43,179 nucleotides of DNA from Actinomycetota bacterium (GTDB lineage: Bacteria; Actinomycetota; Actinomycetes; Mycobacteriales; Micromonosporaceae), in assembly GCA_005885555.1 (NCBI GenBank), contig VAWN01000014.1, forward strand, positions 19,108-62,286. Direction: 5' to 3'. The notes below the pieces were generated by a model. That model had not been told where the DNA came from and did not search any database. It was given only the letters and a program-made list of their open reading frames with translations. Shown one piece after another: positions 8,545 to 16,826 of this stretch (the stretch's first letter is position 1; each line of letters opens with the position of its first letter). The translations under genes and the position numbers were made by a program.

Positions 8545-9503
8545 CCGACTTCCGCTCCTACTACGGCCGGCCCGTCGTGCGACCGGCGGTGTGGCGCAAG
8601 GACATCGCGGGGTACCTGTTCACCGGCGGGCTCGCCGCCGGTTCCGCACTTCTGGCGGCCGGCGCCGACCTGACCGGCCGGCCGGGACTGCGCCGGGTGG
8701 GCCGGCTGACGGCACTGGGCGCGCTGGGTGCCAGTACCTACTTTCTCGTCAACGATCTGGGGCGGCCGGCGCGCTTCCACCACATGCTGCGGGTGGCCAA
8801 GCCGACGTCGCCGATGTCCGTGGGTACCTGGATTCTCGCCGCTTTCGGCCCCGCGGCGGGACTGGCGGCGGTGAGCGAGATTGCACCGCGCCTGCCGGGT
8901 GGACCGGCCCGCACCGCGGCGACGGCAGCCGGCCGCGCCGCGGGACTGGCCGCCGCGGCGGTCGCGCCGGCGCTGGCGACCTACACCGGCGTGCTCCTCG
9001 CCGACACCGCCACCCCGTCCTGGCACGAGGCGTACCCGGAACTGCCGTTCGTCTTCGCCGGCAGCGCGCTCGCGGCGGGGGCGGGCATGGCGCTGGTCGC
9101 CGCACCGCTTGCCGAGACCGGGCCGGCACGCCGGGTCGCGGTCGCCGGTGCCGCGCTGGAACTCTACGGCTCGCACCGGGTGGAGAACGAACTCGGCCTG
9201 CTGAGCGAGCCGTACAAGCAGGGCCGGCCGGGCCGGCTGCTGCGCGCCGGTCGCGCGCTGACCGCCGCGGGTGTCGTCGGTGCGCTGCTCGGCAGGCGCA
9301 GCAAGGTGATGTCGGTACTGTCGGGGGCGGCGCTGCTGGCGGCTTCGGTCGCCACCCGGTTCGGGATATTCGAGGGCGGCATCGCGTCGGCGGCCGATCC
9401 CCGGTACACCGTTGTGCCGCAACGCGAACGGCTCGACCGGATCACGAGGACGCCGTCGACGCCGGTGACCGCGGCTCCGGAACGGGCGCCGGCGCAGGAC
9501 TGA
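8541..9503 (+). CDS. NrfD-like integral membrane subunit of formate dehydrogenase
   Basis: 320 residues from GTG 8541, chosen because a GGAGG (8531-8535) sits just upstream and GTGA overlaps the fdhB stop. The protein has about eight hydrophobic helices. FLVNDLGRPARFHHMLRVAKPTSPMSVGTWIL, near residue 70, is the signature of NrfD/PsrC quinone-interacting subunits, and TPSWHEAYPELPFVFAGSA follows. It replaces the cytochrome b subunit (FdnI) of the E. coli enzyme, so electrons probably go to menaquinone without haem. It is the last gene of the operon, and its last 62 bases overlap the end of the convergent permease gene. Confidence 0.88.
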   Translation: MTDFRSYYGRPVVRPAVWRKDIAGYLFTGGLAAGSALLAAGADLTGRPGLRRVGRLTALGALGASTYFLVNDLGRPARFHHMLRVAKPTSPMSVGTWILAAFGPAAGLAAVSEIAPRLPGGPARTAATAAGRAAGLAAAAVAPALATYTGVLLADTATPSWHEAYPELPFVFAGSALAAGAGMALVAAPLAETGPARRVAVAGAALELYGSHRVENELGLLSEPYKQGRPGRLLRAGRALTAAGVVGALLGRRSKVMSVLSGAALLAASVATRFGIFEGGIASAADPRYTVVPQRERLDRITRTPSTPVTAAPERAPAQD

Positions 9504-11442
9504 CCGGCGCCTGCGGTACCGTCCCCCACCGGCCCGGCTGCGTCGACTCCAGCTGCCACGGCACGCTGGTGACCATCACGTTGCGCTCGAACAGCAGCCG
9601 GGCCTTCAGCCGCAGCGCGGACTGGTTGTGCAGGACGTGCTCCCACCACCGGCCGACCACGTACTCGGGAATGTAGATGGTGATGAGGTCGCGCGGGTGG
9701 TCGCCGCGCAGCCGGGCCACGTGTTCGAGCACCGGCGTGGTCACGTCGCGGTACGGCGATTCGAGCACGGTCAGCGGTACCGGGATGTCCCGCTCCGCCC
9801 ACTGCTCCTGCAGCTGCCGCGCCTCCTCCTGGCTCGTGGCAACGGTTATCGCCGACAGCGTGTCCGGCCGGGTGGCCCGGGCGAACGCGAGCGCGCGCAG
9901 GGTCGGCTTGTGCAGCCGGGAAACCAGTACCAGCGCGTGGATACGGGCCGGCAGCACCATGCCGGCCGGGTCCGGTTCGAGCTCGACCGCGACGTGCCGG
10001 TAGTGCCGCGAGATGCCCTTCATCATCACGAAGACGGCCGGCATCGCGATGACCACGATCCAGGCGCCGTGGGTGAACTTGGTGACCAGCACGACGACGA
10101 GTACCAGTGCGGTCAGCGCGGCGCCGCCGCCGTTGATGGCGCGGGCGCGGTGGATCCGGCGGCGCGCGACGCGGTCCCGTTCGTGCGCCAGGCTGTCGTT
10201 CCAGTGCTTCACCATGCCGGCCTGGGACAGCGTGAACGACACGAACACGCCGATGATGTACAGCTGGATGAGCCGGTCGGTGGACGCGTTGAACGACCAG
10301 ATCAGCGCGATCGTCAGCAACGACAGGATGATGATGCCGTTGCTGTACACCAGCCGGTCGCCGCGGCGGGAGAACTGCCGCGGCAGGAAGCCGTCGTGGC
10401 CGAGGATGGAGGCCAGGATCGGGAAGCCGTTGAACGCGGTGTTGGCCGCCAGCACCAGGATCGCCGCGGTGAACGCCTGGACCAGATAGAAGAACACGCT
10501 GTGCCCGCCGAACGTGGCCGCCGCGATCTGCGCGATGACGGTGCGCTGCTGGTACCCGGGCGGCGCGCCGACCAGGTTCGCCGGGATGTCGGTCACGTGC
10601 ACGCGGGCGGCCAGCGCGAGGATCGTGATGCCGGCGAACATGGCGATCGTGATGACGCCCATGATGCTCAACGTGTTGGCCGCGTTGCGACTCTTCGGCG
10701 CCTTGAAGTTGGGTACCCCGTTGGACACCGCCTCGACACCGGTCAGCGCGGTGCAGCCCTGCGAGAAGGCGCGCAGCACGATCGCGACGAGCAGCAGGCC
10801 GGTGGCGCTGTGCTGCGCGGTGATGCGGTACCCGGCCGACTCGGCGACCGGGGTGTGCCCGCTGAACGCGCGCAGCACTGCCCAGCCGAGCATCGCGAAC
10901 ACCATGGCGATGAACCCGTACGTCGGGATCGCGAACACCGTGCCGGACTCCTTGACGCCGCGCAGGTTCACGATGCCGAGCACGGCGACCATGCCGATGC
11001 ACAGCGGTACCGCGTACGGGCCGAGCACGGGGAACGCGGACACGATGTTCGCCACGCCGGCCGCCACCGAGACGGCCACGGTCAACACGTAGTCGACGAG
11101 CAGCGCGCTGGCCGCGACGAGTGCGGCGTTGGTGCCCAGGTTCGCCCGGGAGACCGCGTAGGCGCCGCCGCCGTTGGGGTACGCGTAGCAGGTCTGCCGG
11201 TACGAGGCGACGACGACGGCCAGCAGCACGATGACGGCCAGCCCGACCCAGCTGGTCAGGTGCAGCAGCGCCAGGCCGCCCAGGGACAGGCCGAGCAGGA
11301 TCTCCTCGGTGGCGTAGGCGTTGGAGGACAACGGATCCGAACAGAACACCGGCAGCGCCAGCTTCTTCGGCAACAGCGTCTCGCCCAGTCGTTCGCTGCG
11401 CATCGGCCGCCCGACGACCAGCCGCTTGGCCCATCTCAGCAC
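9442..11442 (-). CDS. APC-superfamily permease, KimA (YdaO)-like
   Basis: 666 residues from GTG 11442. The N-terminal 450 residues hold about twelve membrane helices and the motifs SSNAYATEEILL, CYAYPNGGGAYAVSRANLG and FSQGCTALTGVEAVSNGVP typical of the KimA/YdaO branch. The cytoplasmic C-terminal part (from about residue 470) is soluble and mixed alpha/beta, as in KimA, where it is involved in control by c-di-AMP. KimA in Bacillus subtilis imports potassium, and actinobacterial relatives may carry potassium or amino acids. The 3' end overlaps the convergent NrfD gene by 62 bases, so their transcripts must be partly antisense. No ribosome binding site is obvious. Confidence 0.85.
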   Translation of the reverse strand: MLRWAKRLVVGRPMRSERLGETLLPKKLALPVFCSDPLSSNAYATEEILLGLSLGGLALLHLTSWVGLAVIVLLAVVVASYRQTCYAYPNGGGAYAVSRANLGTNAALVAASALLVDYVLTVAVSVAAGVANIVSAFPVLGPYAVPLCIGMVAVLGIVNLRGVKESGTVFAIPTYGFIAMVFAMLGWAVLRAFSGHTPVAESAGYRITAQHSATGLLLVAIVLRAFSQGCTALTGVEAVSNGVPNFKAPKSRNAANTLSIMGVITIAMFAGITILALAARVHVTDIPANLVGAPPGYQQRTVIAQIAAATFGGHSVFFYLVQAFTAAILVLAANTAFNGFPILASILGHDGFLPRQFSRRGDRLVYSNGIIILSLLTIALIWSFNASTDRLIQLYIIGVFVSFTLSQAGMVKHWNDSLAHERDRVARRRIHRARAINGGGAALTALVLVVVLVTKFTHGAWIVVIAMPAVFVMMKGISRHYRHVAVELEPDPAGMVLPARIHALVLVSRLHKPTLRALAFARATRPDTLSAITVATSQEEARQLQEQWAERDIPVPLTVLESPYRDVTTPVLEHVARLRGDHPRDLITIYIPEYVVGRWWEHVLHNQSALRLKARLLFERNVMVTSVPWQLESTQPGRWGTVPQAPVSPAPAPVPEPRSPASTASS

Positions 11443-11528
11443 GCTTACCAGGCTGGCAGGCGTGGTGGCCGCCGCTCCGTGATCTTGACGGAACCTTAGC
11501 GGCTCAGCTTCCGCGCCGCGGCGGCTGA

Positions 11529-11595
11529 CCGTGGTCGCCGGGTGCGGCGCGCTCTTTGCCGTTCCCGGCGACCACGGGCAGGCGGCTGAGCCGCC
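11529..11595. terminator. Inverted repeats downstream of selD and upstream of the permease
   Basis: A perfect 14-bp inverted repeat (CCGTGGTCGCCGGG at 11529-11542, its complement at 11564-11577) encloses 21 bases. A second small stem GGCGGC/GCCGCC follows at 11581-11595, next to the selD stop. On the minus strand they would terminate selD; both also lie in the region before the permease start and could act there. This accounts for the 161-bp gap 11443-11603, in which no gene is seen. Confidence 0.55.
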
Positions 11596-11603
11596 AACGT
11601 GTC

Positions 11604-12587
11604 TTAGCGGATGAGCAGGGTCACTCCGTCCGGTCGGGCCGGGTGGAGTTCGCCGATGACCGGGTACCCCGGTACCTCGCCGGCCACCAGCAGGCCGCCC
11701 GAGGTCTGCGCGTCGGCGAGCAGGAGGAGTTCGTCCTCGCCCACCCGGCCATCCAGCGTCGGCCGGACCCAGTCGAGGTTGCGTCGGGTACCCCCGCTGA
11801 CGTATCCGGCCGCGAGCGCCTCGCGGGCACCGTCAAGGTACGGCACCGCGGCGGCCTCGACGACCGCGGTGACCCCGCTCGCGCGGGCCAGCTTATGCAG
11901 GTGCCCGAGCAGGCCGAAGCCGGTGACGTCGGTCGCACAGACCGCGCCGCCCTTGAGCGCGGCGGCCGCGGCGTCGCGGTTCAGTGTCGTCATCGCGGCG
12001 ACCGCGGCGGGGAAGACCTCGCCGGTCGCCTTGTGCCGGCTGTTGAGCACCCCGATGCCGAGCGGCTTGGTCAACGTCAGCGGCACTCCGGGCCGGCCGG
12101 AATCGTTGCGCAGCAGGCGATCCGGGTCGGCGATGCCGGTGACCGCCATGCCGTACTTGGGTTCCGGGTCGTCCACGCTGTGCCCGCCGGCCACCGGGCA
12201 GGCCGCCTCCCGGGCCACGTCGAGGCCGCCGCGCAGTACCTCGGTGACCAGCTCCAGGGGCAGCACGCCGCGCGGCCAGCCGAGCAGGTTGACCGCCACG
12301 AGCGGGGTACCGCCCATGGCGTAGACGTCGGACAGTGCGTTGGCGGCCGCGACCCGACCCCAGTCGTAGGCGTCGTCGAGTACCGGCGTGAAGAAGTCGA
12401 CGGTCGCCACGATGGCGCGGTCGCCGTCGAGCCGGACCACCGCGGCGTCGTCGCCGTCGTCGAGCCCGACGAGCAGGTCGCCCTGCTCACCTCCGGCGAG
12501 GCCGGCGACGATCGACTCCAGTTCCCCGGGCGGGATCTTGCAGGCGCAGCCGCCGCCGTGGGCGTACTGCGTCAGTCGTAGGGTCAC
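11604..12587 (-). CDS. selD: Selenide, water dikinase (selenophosphate synthetase)
   Basis: 327 residues. SelD makes selenophosphate from selenide and ATP, the selenium donor for SelA. The N-terminal catalytic loop HGGGCACK carries Cys14, Cys16 and Lys17, matching Cys17-x-Cys19-Lys20 of E. coli SelD, so this is the Cys and not the Sec form. GDDAAVVRLDGDRAIVATVDFFTPVLDD is the ATP/Mg-binding AIRS motif, and VAGGHSVDDPEPKYGMAVTG and TDVTGFGLLGHL complete the family pattern. It is divergent from tRNA-Sec with only 36 bases between the GTG start and the tRNA, so the two promoters must overlap. Confidence 0.95.
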   Translation of the reverse strand: MTLRLTQYAHGGGCACKIPPGELESIVAGLAGGEQGDLLVGLDDGDDAAVVRLDGDRAIVATVDFFTPVLDDAYDWGRVAAANALSDVYAMGGTPLVAVNLLGWPRGVLPLELVTEVLRGGLDVAREAACPVAGGHSVDDPEPKYGMAVTGIADPDRLLRNDSGRPGVPLTLTKPLGIGVLNSRHKATGEVFPAAVAAMTTLNRDAAAAALKGGAVCATDVTGFGLLGHLHKLARASGVTAVVEAAAVPYLDGAREALAAGYVSGGTRRNLDWVRPTLDGRVGEDELLLLADAQTSGGLLVAGEVPGYPVIGELHPARPDGVTLLIR

Positions 12588-12611
12588 CTCGCAACTCTGT
12601 CACGATGCGGC

Positions 12612-12617
12612 TAGTGT
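12612..12617 (+). promoter_or_regulatory. Possible -10 box for tRNA-Sec
   Basis: TAGTGT fits TANNNT and ends 7 bases before the first base of the tRNA at 12624, so the primary transcript could begin at the mature 5' end. The -35 region is not clear. Confidence 0.4.
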
Positions 12618-12623
12618 CGCACC

Positions 12624-12716
12624 GGAGGCGTTCAGGTGGCTGGTGCCCCTCCCGGTCTTCAAAACCGGTGTGGCCCGGTATCCGGGCCAGGCGGGTTCGA
12701 TTCCCGTCCGCCTCCG
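12624..12716 (+). tRNA. selC: tRNA-Sec (anticodon UCA)
   Basis: 93 bases. The acceptor strands are GGAGGCG and CGCCTCC, with the eighth position T/C mismatched. The anticodon stem CCGGT/ACCGG encloses CTTCAAA with TCA at 12659-12661. The long variable arm is a perfect 8-bp stem (TGGCCCGG/CCGGGCCA) with a TAT loop. The T-arm is GCGGG-TTCGATT-CCCGT. The long acceptor plus T stack, the large extra arm and the UCA anticodon are diagnostic. CCA is not encoded. SelA charges its Ser form to Sec, and SelB delivers it at the fdhA UGA. Confidence 0.95.
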
Positions 12717-12757
12717 CTCAAGCGGCGGCGCCGGCGTCGGCGCGGGCCGCGCAGCTT

Positions 12758-12809
12758 GAGATCTTGGACGCTTGTCCGCCCTGCAAGGGGTACAAATGTC
12801 CAAGATCTC
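12758..12809 (+). promoter_or_regulatory. Long hairpin between tRNA-Sec and selA
   Basis: GAGATCTTGGAC (12758-12769) is perfectly inverted at 12798-12809. The stem continues after a G-U pair and one mismatch through TTGT/ACAA, and an inner CCCT-GCA-AGGG hairpin closes the top. The 52-base structure ends 21 bases before the selA start. It may end or process the tRNA transcript, attenuate selA, or be a dispersed palindromic repeat. Confidence 0.6.
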
Positions 12810-12830
12810 GACGGCGAGGGGGGAGGAGAC

Positions 12831-14111
12831 GTGGCCGACGACCCGCGGCGGGCGGTACCGCGGACGGACACGGTACTGGCCGATCCGCGCCTCGCGGCCG
12901 CCGCCGGGATCCTCGGCCGGGCCACCGTCAAGGCCGCCGTCGCGGCCGCCCAGGAACGGGCCCGCCGTGGCGAGATCGCGCCCGCCGACGTCGCCACCGC
13001 CGCTGCCGCCGCGCTGCCGGCGCGCGCGGCGGGGCTGCGGCCGGTACTCAACGCGACCGGCGTCGTCCTGCACACCAACCTCGGCCGCGCGCCGCTGTCC
13101 CCCGCCGCGGTCGACGCGATGGTCGCCGCCGCCGGTACCACCGACGTCGAGCTCGACCTCGCCACCGGTAAGCGGGCGCGCCGCGGCCGCACGGCGCTGG
13201 CCGCGCTGGCCGCCGCGGTACCCGACGCCGCCGCCGTCCACGTCGTCAACAACGGTGCCGCCGCGCTGGTCCTCGCCGCGACCGCGCTCGCCGCCGGCCG
13301 GGAGATCGTGGTCAGCCGCGGCGAGCTGGTCGAGATCGGCGACGGCTTCCGGCTGCCCGACCTGCTCGCCTCGACCGGCGCGCGGCTGCGCGAGGTCGGC
13401 ACCACCAACCGCACCACGCTGGCCGACTACGCGGCCGCGGTCGGGCCGTCGACCGGGTTCGTGCTCAAGGTACATCCGTCGAACTTCGTCGTCACCGGCT
13501 TCACCTCCGCCGTCGACGCCGCGCAACTGTCCACACTGGACAGTCCGGTCGTCGCCGACATCGGCTCCGGTCTGCTCGCGCCCGATCCGCTGCTGCCCGA
13601 CGAACCGGACGCCGCCACCGCGCTGCGACAGGGCGCCACGCTCGTCACCGCGAGCGGCGACAAGCTGCTCGGCGGTCCGCAGGCCGGGCTGCTGCTCGGC
13701 GACGCGGCCACGGTACAGCGGCTGCGCCGGCACCCGCTGGCCCGCGCGCTGCGGGTGGACAAGCTCACCCTCGCCGCGCTGGAGGCGACCCTACGCGGGC
13801 CGGAAACCCCGACGTGGCAAGCGCTGCGGGCGGCACCGTCCACAGTGGAGGCCCGCGCCCGCGCGCTCGCCGCGGACCTGCCGATGGCCGAGGTGGTGCC
13901 GTCGGTCGCCGTGGTCGGTGGCGGTGGCGCGCCGGGGCTGCGGCTCCCGTCGTGGGCGCTGTCCCTACCCGAGGGGTACCAGCAGCCGCTGCGCCTCGGT
14001 GACCCGCCGGTGCTCGGCCGGGTGGAGCGCGGCCGCCTGCTGCTCGACCTGCGCACCGTGCCGCCCGCGCAGGATCCGTTACTGGGTAAGGCGATCCTCG
14101 CGTGCACGTGA
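12831..14111 (+). CDS. selA: L-seryl-tRNA(Sec) selenium transferase
   Basis: 426 residues from GTG 12831, chosen for the strong GGGGGGAGGAG ribosome binding site; a longer frame begins inside tRNA-Sec and is not credible. SelA is a PLP enzyme that converts Ser-tRNA-Sec to Sec-tRNA-Sec with selenophosphate. The family signatures are LRPVLNATGVVLHTNLGRAP near residue 65, VNNGAAALVLA near 140, and SGDKLLGGPQAG, in which Lys278 is the expected PLP Schiff-base lysine. The N-terminal tRNA-binding helical region is shorter than in E. coli (463 residues). selB overlaps its end by 10 bases. Confidence 0.95.
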   Translation: MADDPRRAVPRTDTVLADPRLAAAAGILGRATVKAAVAAAQERARRGEIAPADVATAAAAALPARAAGLRPVLNATGVVLHTNLGRAPLSPAAVDAMVAAAGTTDVELDLATGKRARRGRTALAALAAAVPDAAAVHVVNNGAAALVLAATALAAGREIVVSRGELVEIGDGFRLPDLLASTGARLREVGTTNRTTLADYAAAVGPSTGFVLKVHPSNFVVTGFTSAVDAAQLSTLDSPVVADIGSGLLAPDPLLPDEPDAATALRQGATLVTASGDKLLGGPQAGLLLGDAATVQRLRRHPLARALRVDKLTLAALEATLRGPETPTWQALRAAPSTVEARARALAADLPMAEVVPSVAVVGGGGAPGLRLPSWALSLPEGYQQPLRLGDPPVLGRVERGRLLLDLRTVPPAQDPLLGKAILACT

Positions 14112-15874
14112 TCGCCACCGCCGGACACGTGGACCACGGCAAGTCCACCCTCGTACGCGCGCTGACCGGCATGGAGCCGGACCGGTGGGCGGAGGAACGG
14201 CGCCGGGGCATGACGATCGACCTCGGCTTCGCGTGGACCACGCTGCCCTCCGGCGCCACGGTGGCCTTCGTCGACGTACCCGGGCACGAGCGCTTCGTGC
14301 CGAACATGCTGGCCGGCGTCGGACCGGTGCCGGCCGCGCTCGTGGTCGTGGCCGCCGACGGGGGCTGGATGCCGCAGTCCGCCGAGCATCTGGCGGCACT
14401 CGACGCGCTCGGGGTGCGGTACGGGCTGCTCGCGGTGACCCGGTCGGATCTCGCCGACCCGACACCCGCGCTGGCACAGGCGCGCGCACACTTGGCGGAA
14501 AGCTCGCTGGGGCACGTGGAGGCCGTGGCGGTCTCCGGTGCGACCGGTGCCGGGCTGGACGAGTTGGGTAAGGCGCTCGACCGGCTCGTCGCGCGGCTGC
14601 CGGTACCCGACACGGCAGCGCCGGTGCGGCTGTGGGTGGACCGCTCGTTCACGATCCGGGGCAGCGGCACGGTCGTCACGGGTACCCTGGGCGCCGGCTC
14701 GATCCGGGTCGGCGACGCGCTGGAACTGGCCGCGTCGCACCGGCTGGTACGGGTGCGCGGGCTGCAGTCGCTCGGCGCACCGGCGCAGCAGGCGACCGGC
14801 GTCGCCCGGGTCGCGGTGAACCTGCGCGGCGTCGAGCGCACCGAGATCCGCCGCGGCGACGCGCTGGTGAGCCCGGACCGGTTCCAGCTCACCGACCTGG
14901 TCGACGTGCGGCTGCACGGTGACCCGGTCGGCACCCTACCGCCCGAAGTGACGCTGCATGCCGGTTCGGCGGCGGTGATCGCGAGCGTCCGTCCACTGGG
15001 GACGGACACCGCGCGGCTGCGGCTGTCCGCCCCGCTGCCGTTGCGCATCGGCGACCGGGCGCTGCTGCGCGACCCGGGCCGGCACCACGTGGCCGGCGGG
15101 GTGACCGTGCTGGACGTGGTGCCGCCGCCGCTGCGCCGTCGCGGCGCGGCCGCCGCGCGGGCCGCCGTACTGTCCACAATGGACGGTACCTCCGACGAGG
15201 CGGGCGAGCTGCGCCGGCGCGGCCTGGTCCGCAGATCCGACCTGGCCCGCATGGGCGTACCCGTCGCCACCGCCCCGGTCACCGCCGACTGGCACGCCGA
15301 CCCCGCGCACTGGGCGGCACTGCGCCGGCGGCTGGCCGAGGAGGTGTCGCGGTACCGCGACACGCACCCGCTGGAGCCCGGCGCGCCGGTCGAGACGCTG
15401 CGCCAGCTGCTCCGCCTGCCCGACCGCGCGCTGGTCACCGCGCTCGTCACGCCGCCGCTCGTCGCCCGGGAGGGCCGGATCAGCAGCGGCGCGCCCGGCG
15501 GGCTGCCCGCACCGATCGCGCGCGCCGTCGACCAGGTGCGCACCGAGCTCGCCGGTCAGCCGTTCCGCGCGCCGGACTCCGAGCGCCTCGCCGCGCTCGG
15601 GCTGGGGCCGAAGGAGATCGGCGCCGCGGTCCGGGCCGGCGCGCTGGTGCGCATCGCCGAAGGGGTCGTGCTGCTGCCCGACGCGCTGGACGCGGCGGTA
15701 CCGGTGCTGGCGAAGCTTTCGGCGCCGTTCACGATGGCACAGGCGCGCGAGGCGTTGGGTACCACGCGGCGGGTCGCGGTACCCCTGCTGGAGCTGCTCG
15801 ACCGGCGTGGCGTGACCCGCCGGCTGCCCGACGACACCCGCGTGCTCGCGCATCGAGGCGGGGGCCTGGACTGA
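14102..15874 (+). CDS. selB: Selenocysteine-specific elongation factor
   Basis: 590 residues from GTG 14102. The GTPase domain shows GHVDHGKS (residues 8-15), GMTIDLGFAW in place of an effector loop, DVPGH (58-62) and TRSD (113-116) for NKxD. Two EF-Tu-like beta barrels follow (LWVDRSFTIRGSGTVVTGTL), then domain 3 and the C-terminal winged-helix repeats from about residue 390, which bind the SECIS loop. SelB replaces EF-Tu for Sec-tRNA-Sec. It is the last gene of the selC-selA-selB unit, translationally coupled to selA by the overlap. Confidence 0.95.
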   Translation: MHVIATAGHVDHGKSTLVRALTGMEPDRWAEERRRGMTIDLGFAWTTLPSGATVAFVDVPGHERFVPNMLAGVGPVPAALVVVAADGGWMPQSAEHLAALDALGVRYGLLAVTRSDLADPTPALAQARAHLAESSLGHVEAVAVSGATGAGLDELGKALDRLVARLPVPDTAAPVRLWVDRSFTIRGSGTVVTGTLGAGSIRVGDALELAASHRLVRVRGLQSLGAPAQQATGVARVAVNLRGVERTEIRRGDALVSPDRFQLTDLVDVRLHGDPVGTLPPEVTLHAGSAAVIASVRPLGTDTARLRLSAPLPLRIGDRALLRDPGRHHVAGGVTVLDVVPPPLRRRGAAAARAAVLSTMDGTSDEAGELRRRGLVRRSDLARMGVPVATAPVTADWHADPAHWAALRRRLAEEVSRYRDTHPLEPGAPVETLRQLLRLPDRALVTALVTPPLVAREGRISSGAPGGLPAPIARAVDQVRTELAGQPFRAPDSERLAALGLGPKEIGAAVRAGALVRIAEGVVLLPDALDAAVPVLAKLSAPFTMAQAREALGTTRRVAVPLLELLDRRGVTRRLPDDTRVLAHRGGGLD

Positions 15875-15890
15875 GGAGCGAGCGCCGGTA

Positions 15891-16826
15891 CTACCGCAGC
15901 GTCTCGAACAGCGCCCGGTGCCCCGCGGTGAGCGTCTCGCGGGTGCCGGCGTGGCGGTCGGCGAGCGTCAGCTCGCACCCGGCGAGCTGGCTGTTGCGGC
16001 ACGCCTTCGTGCCGCCCGAGGGGTTGATGTAGGTCAGTTCGACGAACGTCTCCGGCTCGGCGGTGATCCGGCCCTGCACGGCGACGTCCTTGTTCCGCGC
16101 CGCGAAGTCCCAGCCCGGATCGCCGTACCGGGGCCGCGCGCGCACCGCCCGGCACCGGTGCTCGCGCCCGTCGTGGCGCAGCACCAGGAAGGTGACGAAC
16201 GGCGTCGGGGCCGGCCCGATCCGCGCCTGCGCGGTGACCAGCTCCAGGAAGCTGCCCGGTGCGCCGTCGAACCCGGCCACCTGACCGAAGGCGTACCGGT
16301 CGGTGTGCCGGCTGCCCCAGTTGTGGTTCTGGCTGCCGACCCAGTCCTTGACGGTGACCACGCTGCCGTTGACCCGCAACCGGCCGCGGTACACCGCGAG
16401 CGGCAACCCGACGAGGCTCTTGGCTTTCGGGAAGCCGCCGCGGTACATCCGGTCGGGCAACAGGAGCAGCGGTTGCTCCGTGCCGGAGTAGGTGAGGTTC
16501 CAGGAGATGCCGCCGCAGGCACCGGTGAGCCCGTCCGGGCCGAGCGTCCGGTTGCCGATCCGCACCGCGAAGTCGTCGGCGGCGAAGTCGCACGCGGCGA
16601 TCGGGTACTCCTCCTTGGTCACCAGGTGCTCGCCGGTCTCGCCGTTGAAGAACGCGGCCCACAGTTCACCGATCGCCGCGTCGGGCCGGCCGGCGGGGCT
16701 CACCATCGTGTACCGGATCCAGAACGCCAGCGGCCGGGTGGGGTGGTTGGCCCGCTGGTAGAAGCTCTCGTAGTGGCCGTCGCGCTGCCCCGGGCGGTAC
16801 CGGGCGGCGTTCACGTTCTCGGTCAC
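15891..16826 (-). CDS. CrtC/AttH-like lipocalin-fold protein
   Basis: 311 residues from GTG 16826, whose GTGA overlaps the stop of the gene before it. The pattern resembles the hydroxyneurosporene synthase/tocopherol cyclase-like beta-barrel group: FWIRYTMVSPAGRPDAAIGELWAAFFN, ISWNLTYSG, a central WVGSQNHNWG and a later DPGWDFAARNKDVAVQG. Some members hydrate or cyclise hydrophobic substrates; many have no known activity. No signal peptide is visible. It is the last gene of the LacI-controlled operon, so it may act on, or bind, the imported compound or a product of it. The fold assignment is moderate and the function unknown. Confidence 0.6.
   Translation of the reverse strand: MTENVNAARYRPGQRDGHYESFYQRANHPTRPLAFWIRYTMVSPAGRPDAAIGELWAAFFNGETGEHLVTKEEYPIAACDFAADDFAVRIGNRTLGPDGLTGACGGISWNLTYSGTEQPLLLLPDRMYRGGFPKAKSLVGLPLAVYRGRLRVNGSVVTVKDWVGSQNHNWGSRHTDRYAFGQVAGFDGAPGSFLELVTAQARIGPAPTPFVTFLVLRHDGREHRCRAVRARPRYGDPGWDFAARNKDVAVQGRITAEPETFVELTYINPSGGTKACRNSQLAGCELTLADRHAGTRETLTAGHRALFETLR

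Noticed and set aside
11443-11603. A c-di-AMP (ydaO) riboswitch before the KimA-like gene
   Set aside because: I looked for the conserved riboswitch core on the minus strand and saw only the simple inverted repeats reported as a terminator. A covariance-model search would be decisive.
12624-12716. tRNA-Sec as an integration site for a mobile element
   Set aside because: No integrase, no repeat of the tRNA 3' end in the window and no compositional change around it.
12636-12830. selA starting inside tRNA-Sec
   Set aside because: The extra residues are translated tRNA and hairpin, and a strong ribosome binding site sits before GTG 12831.
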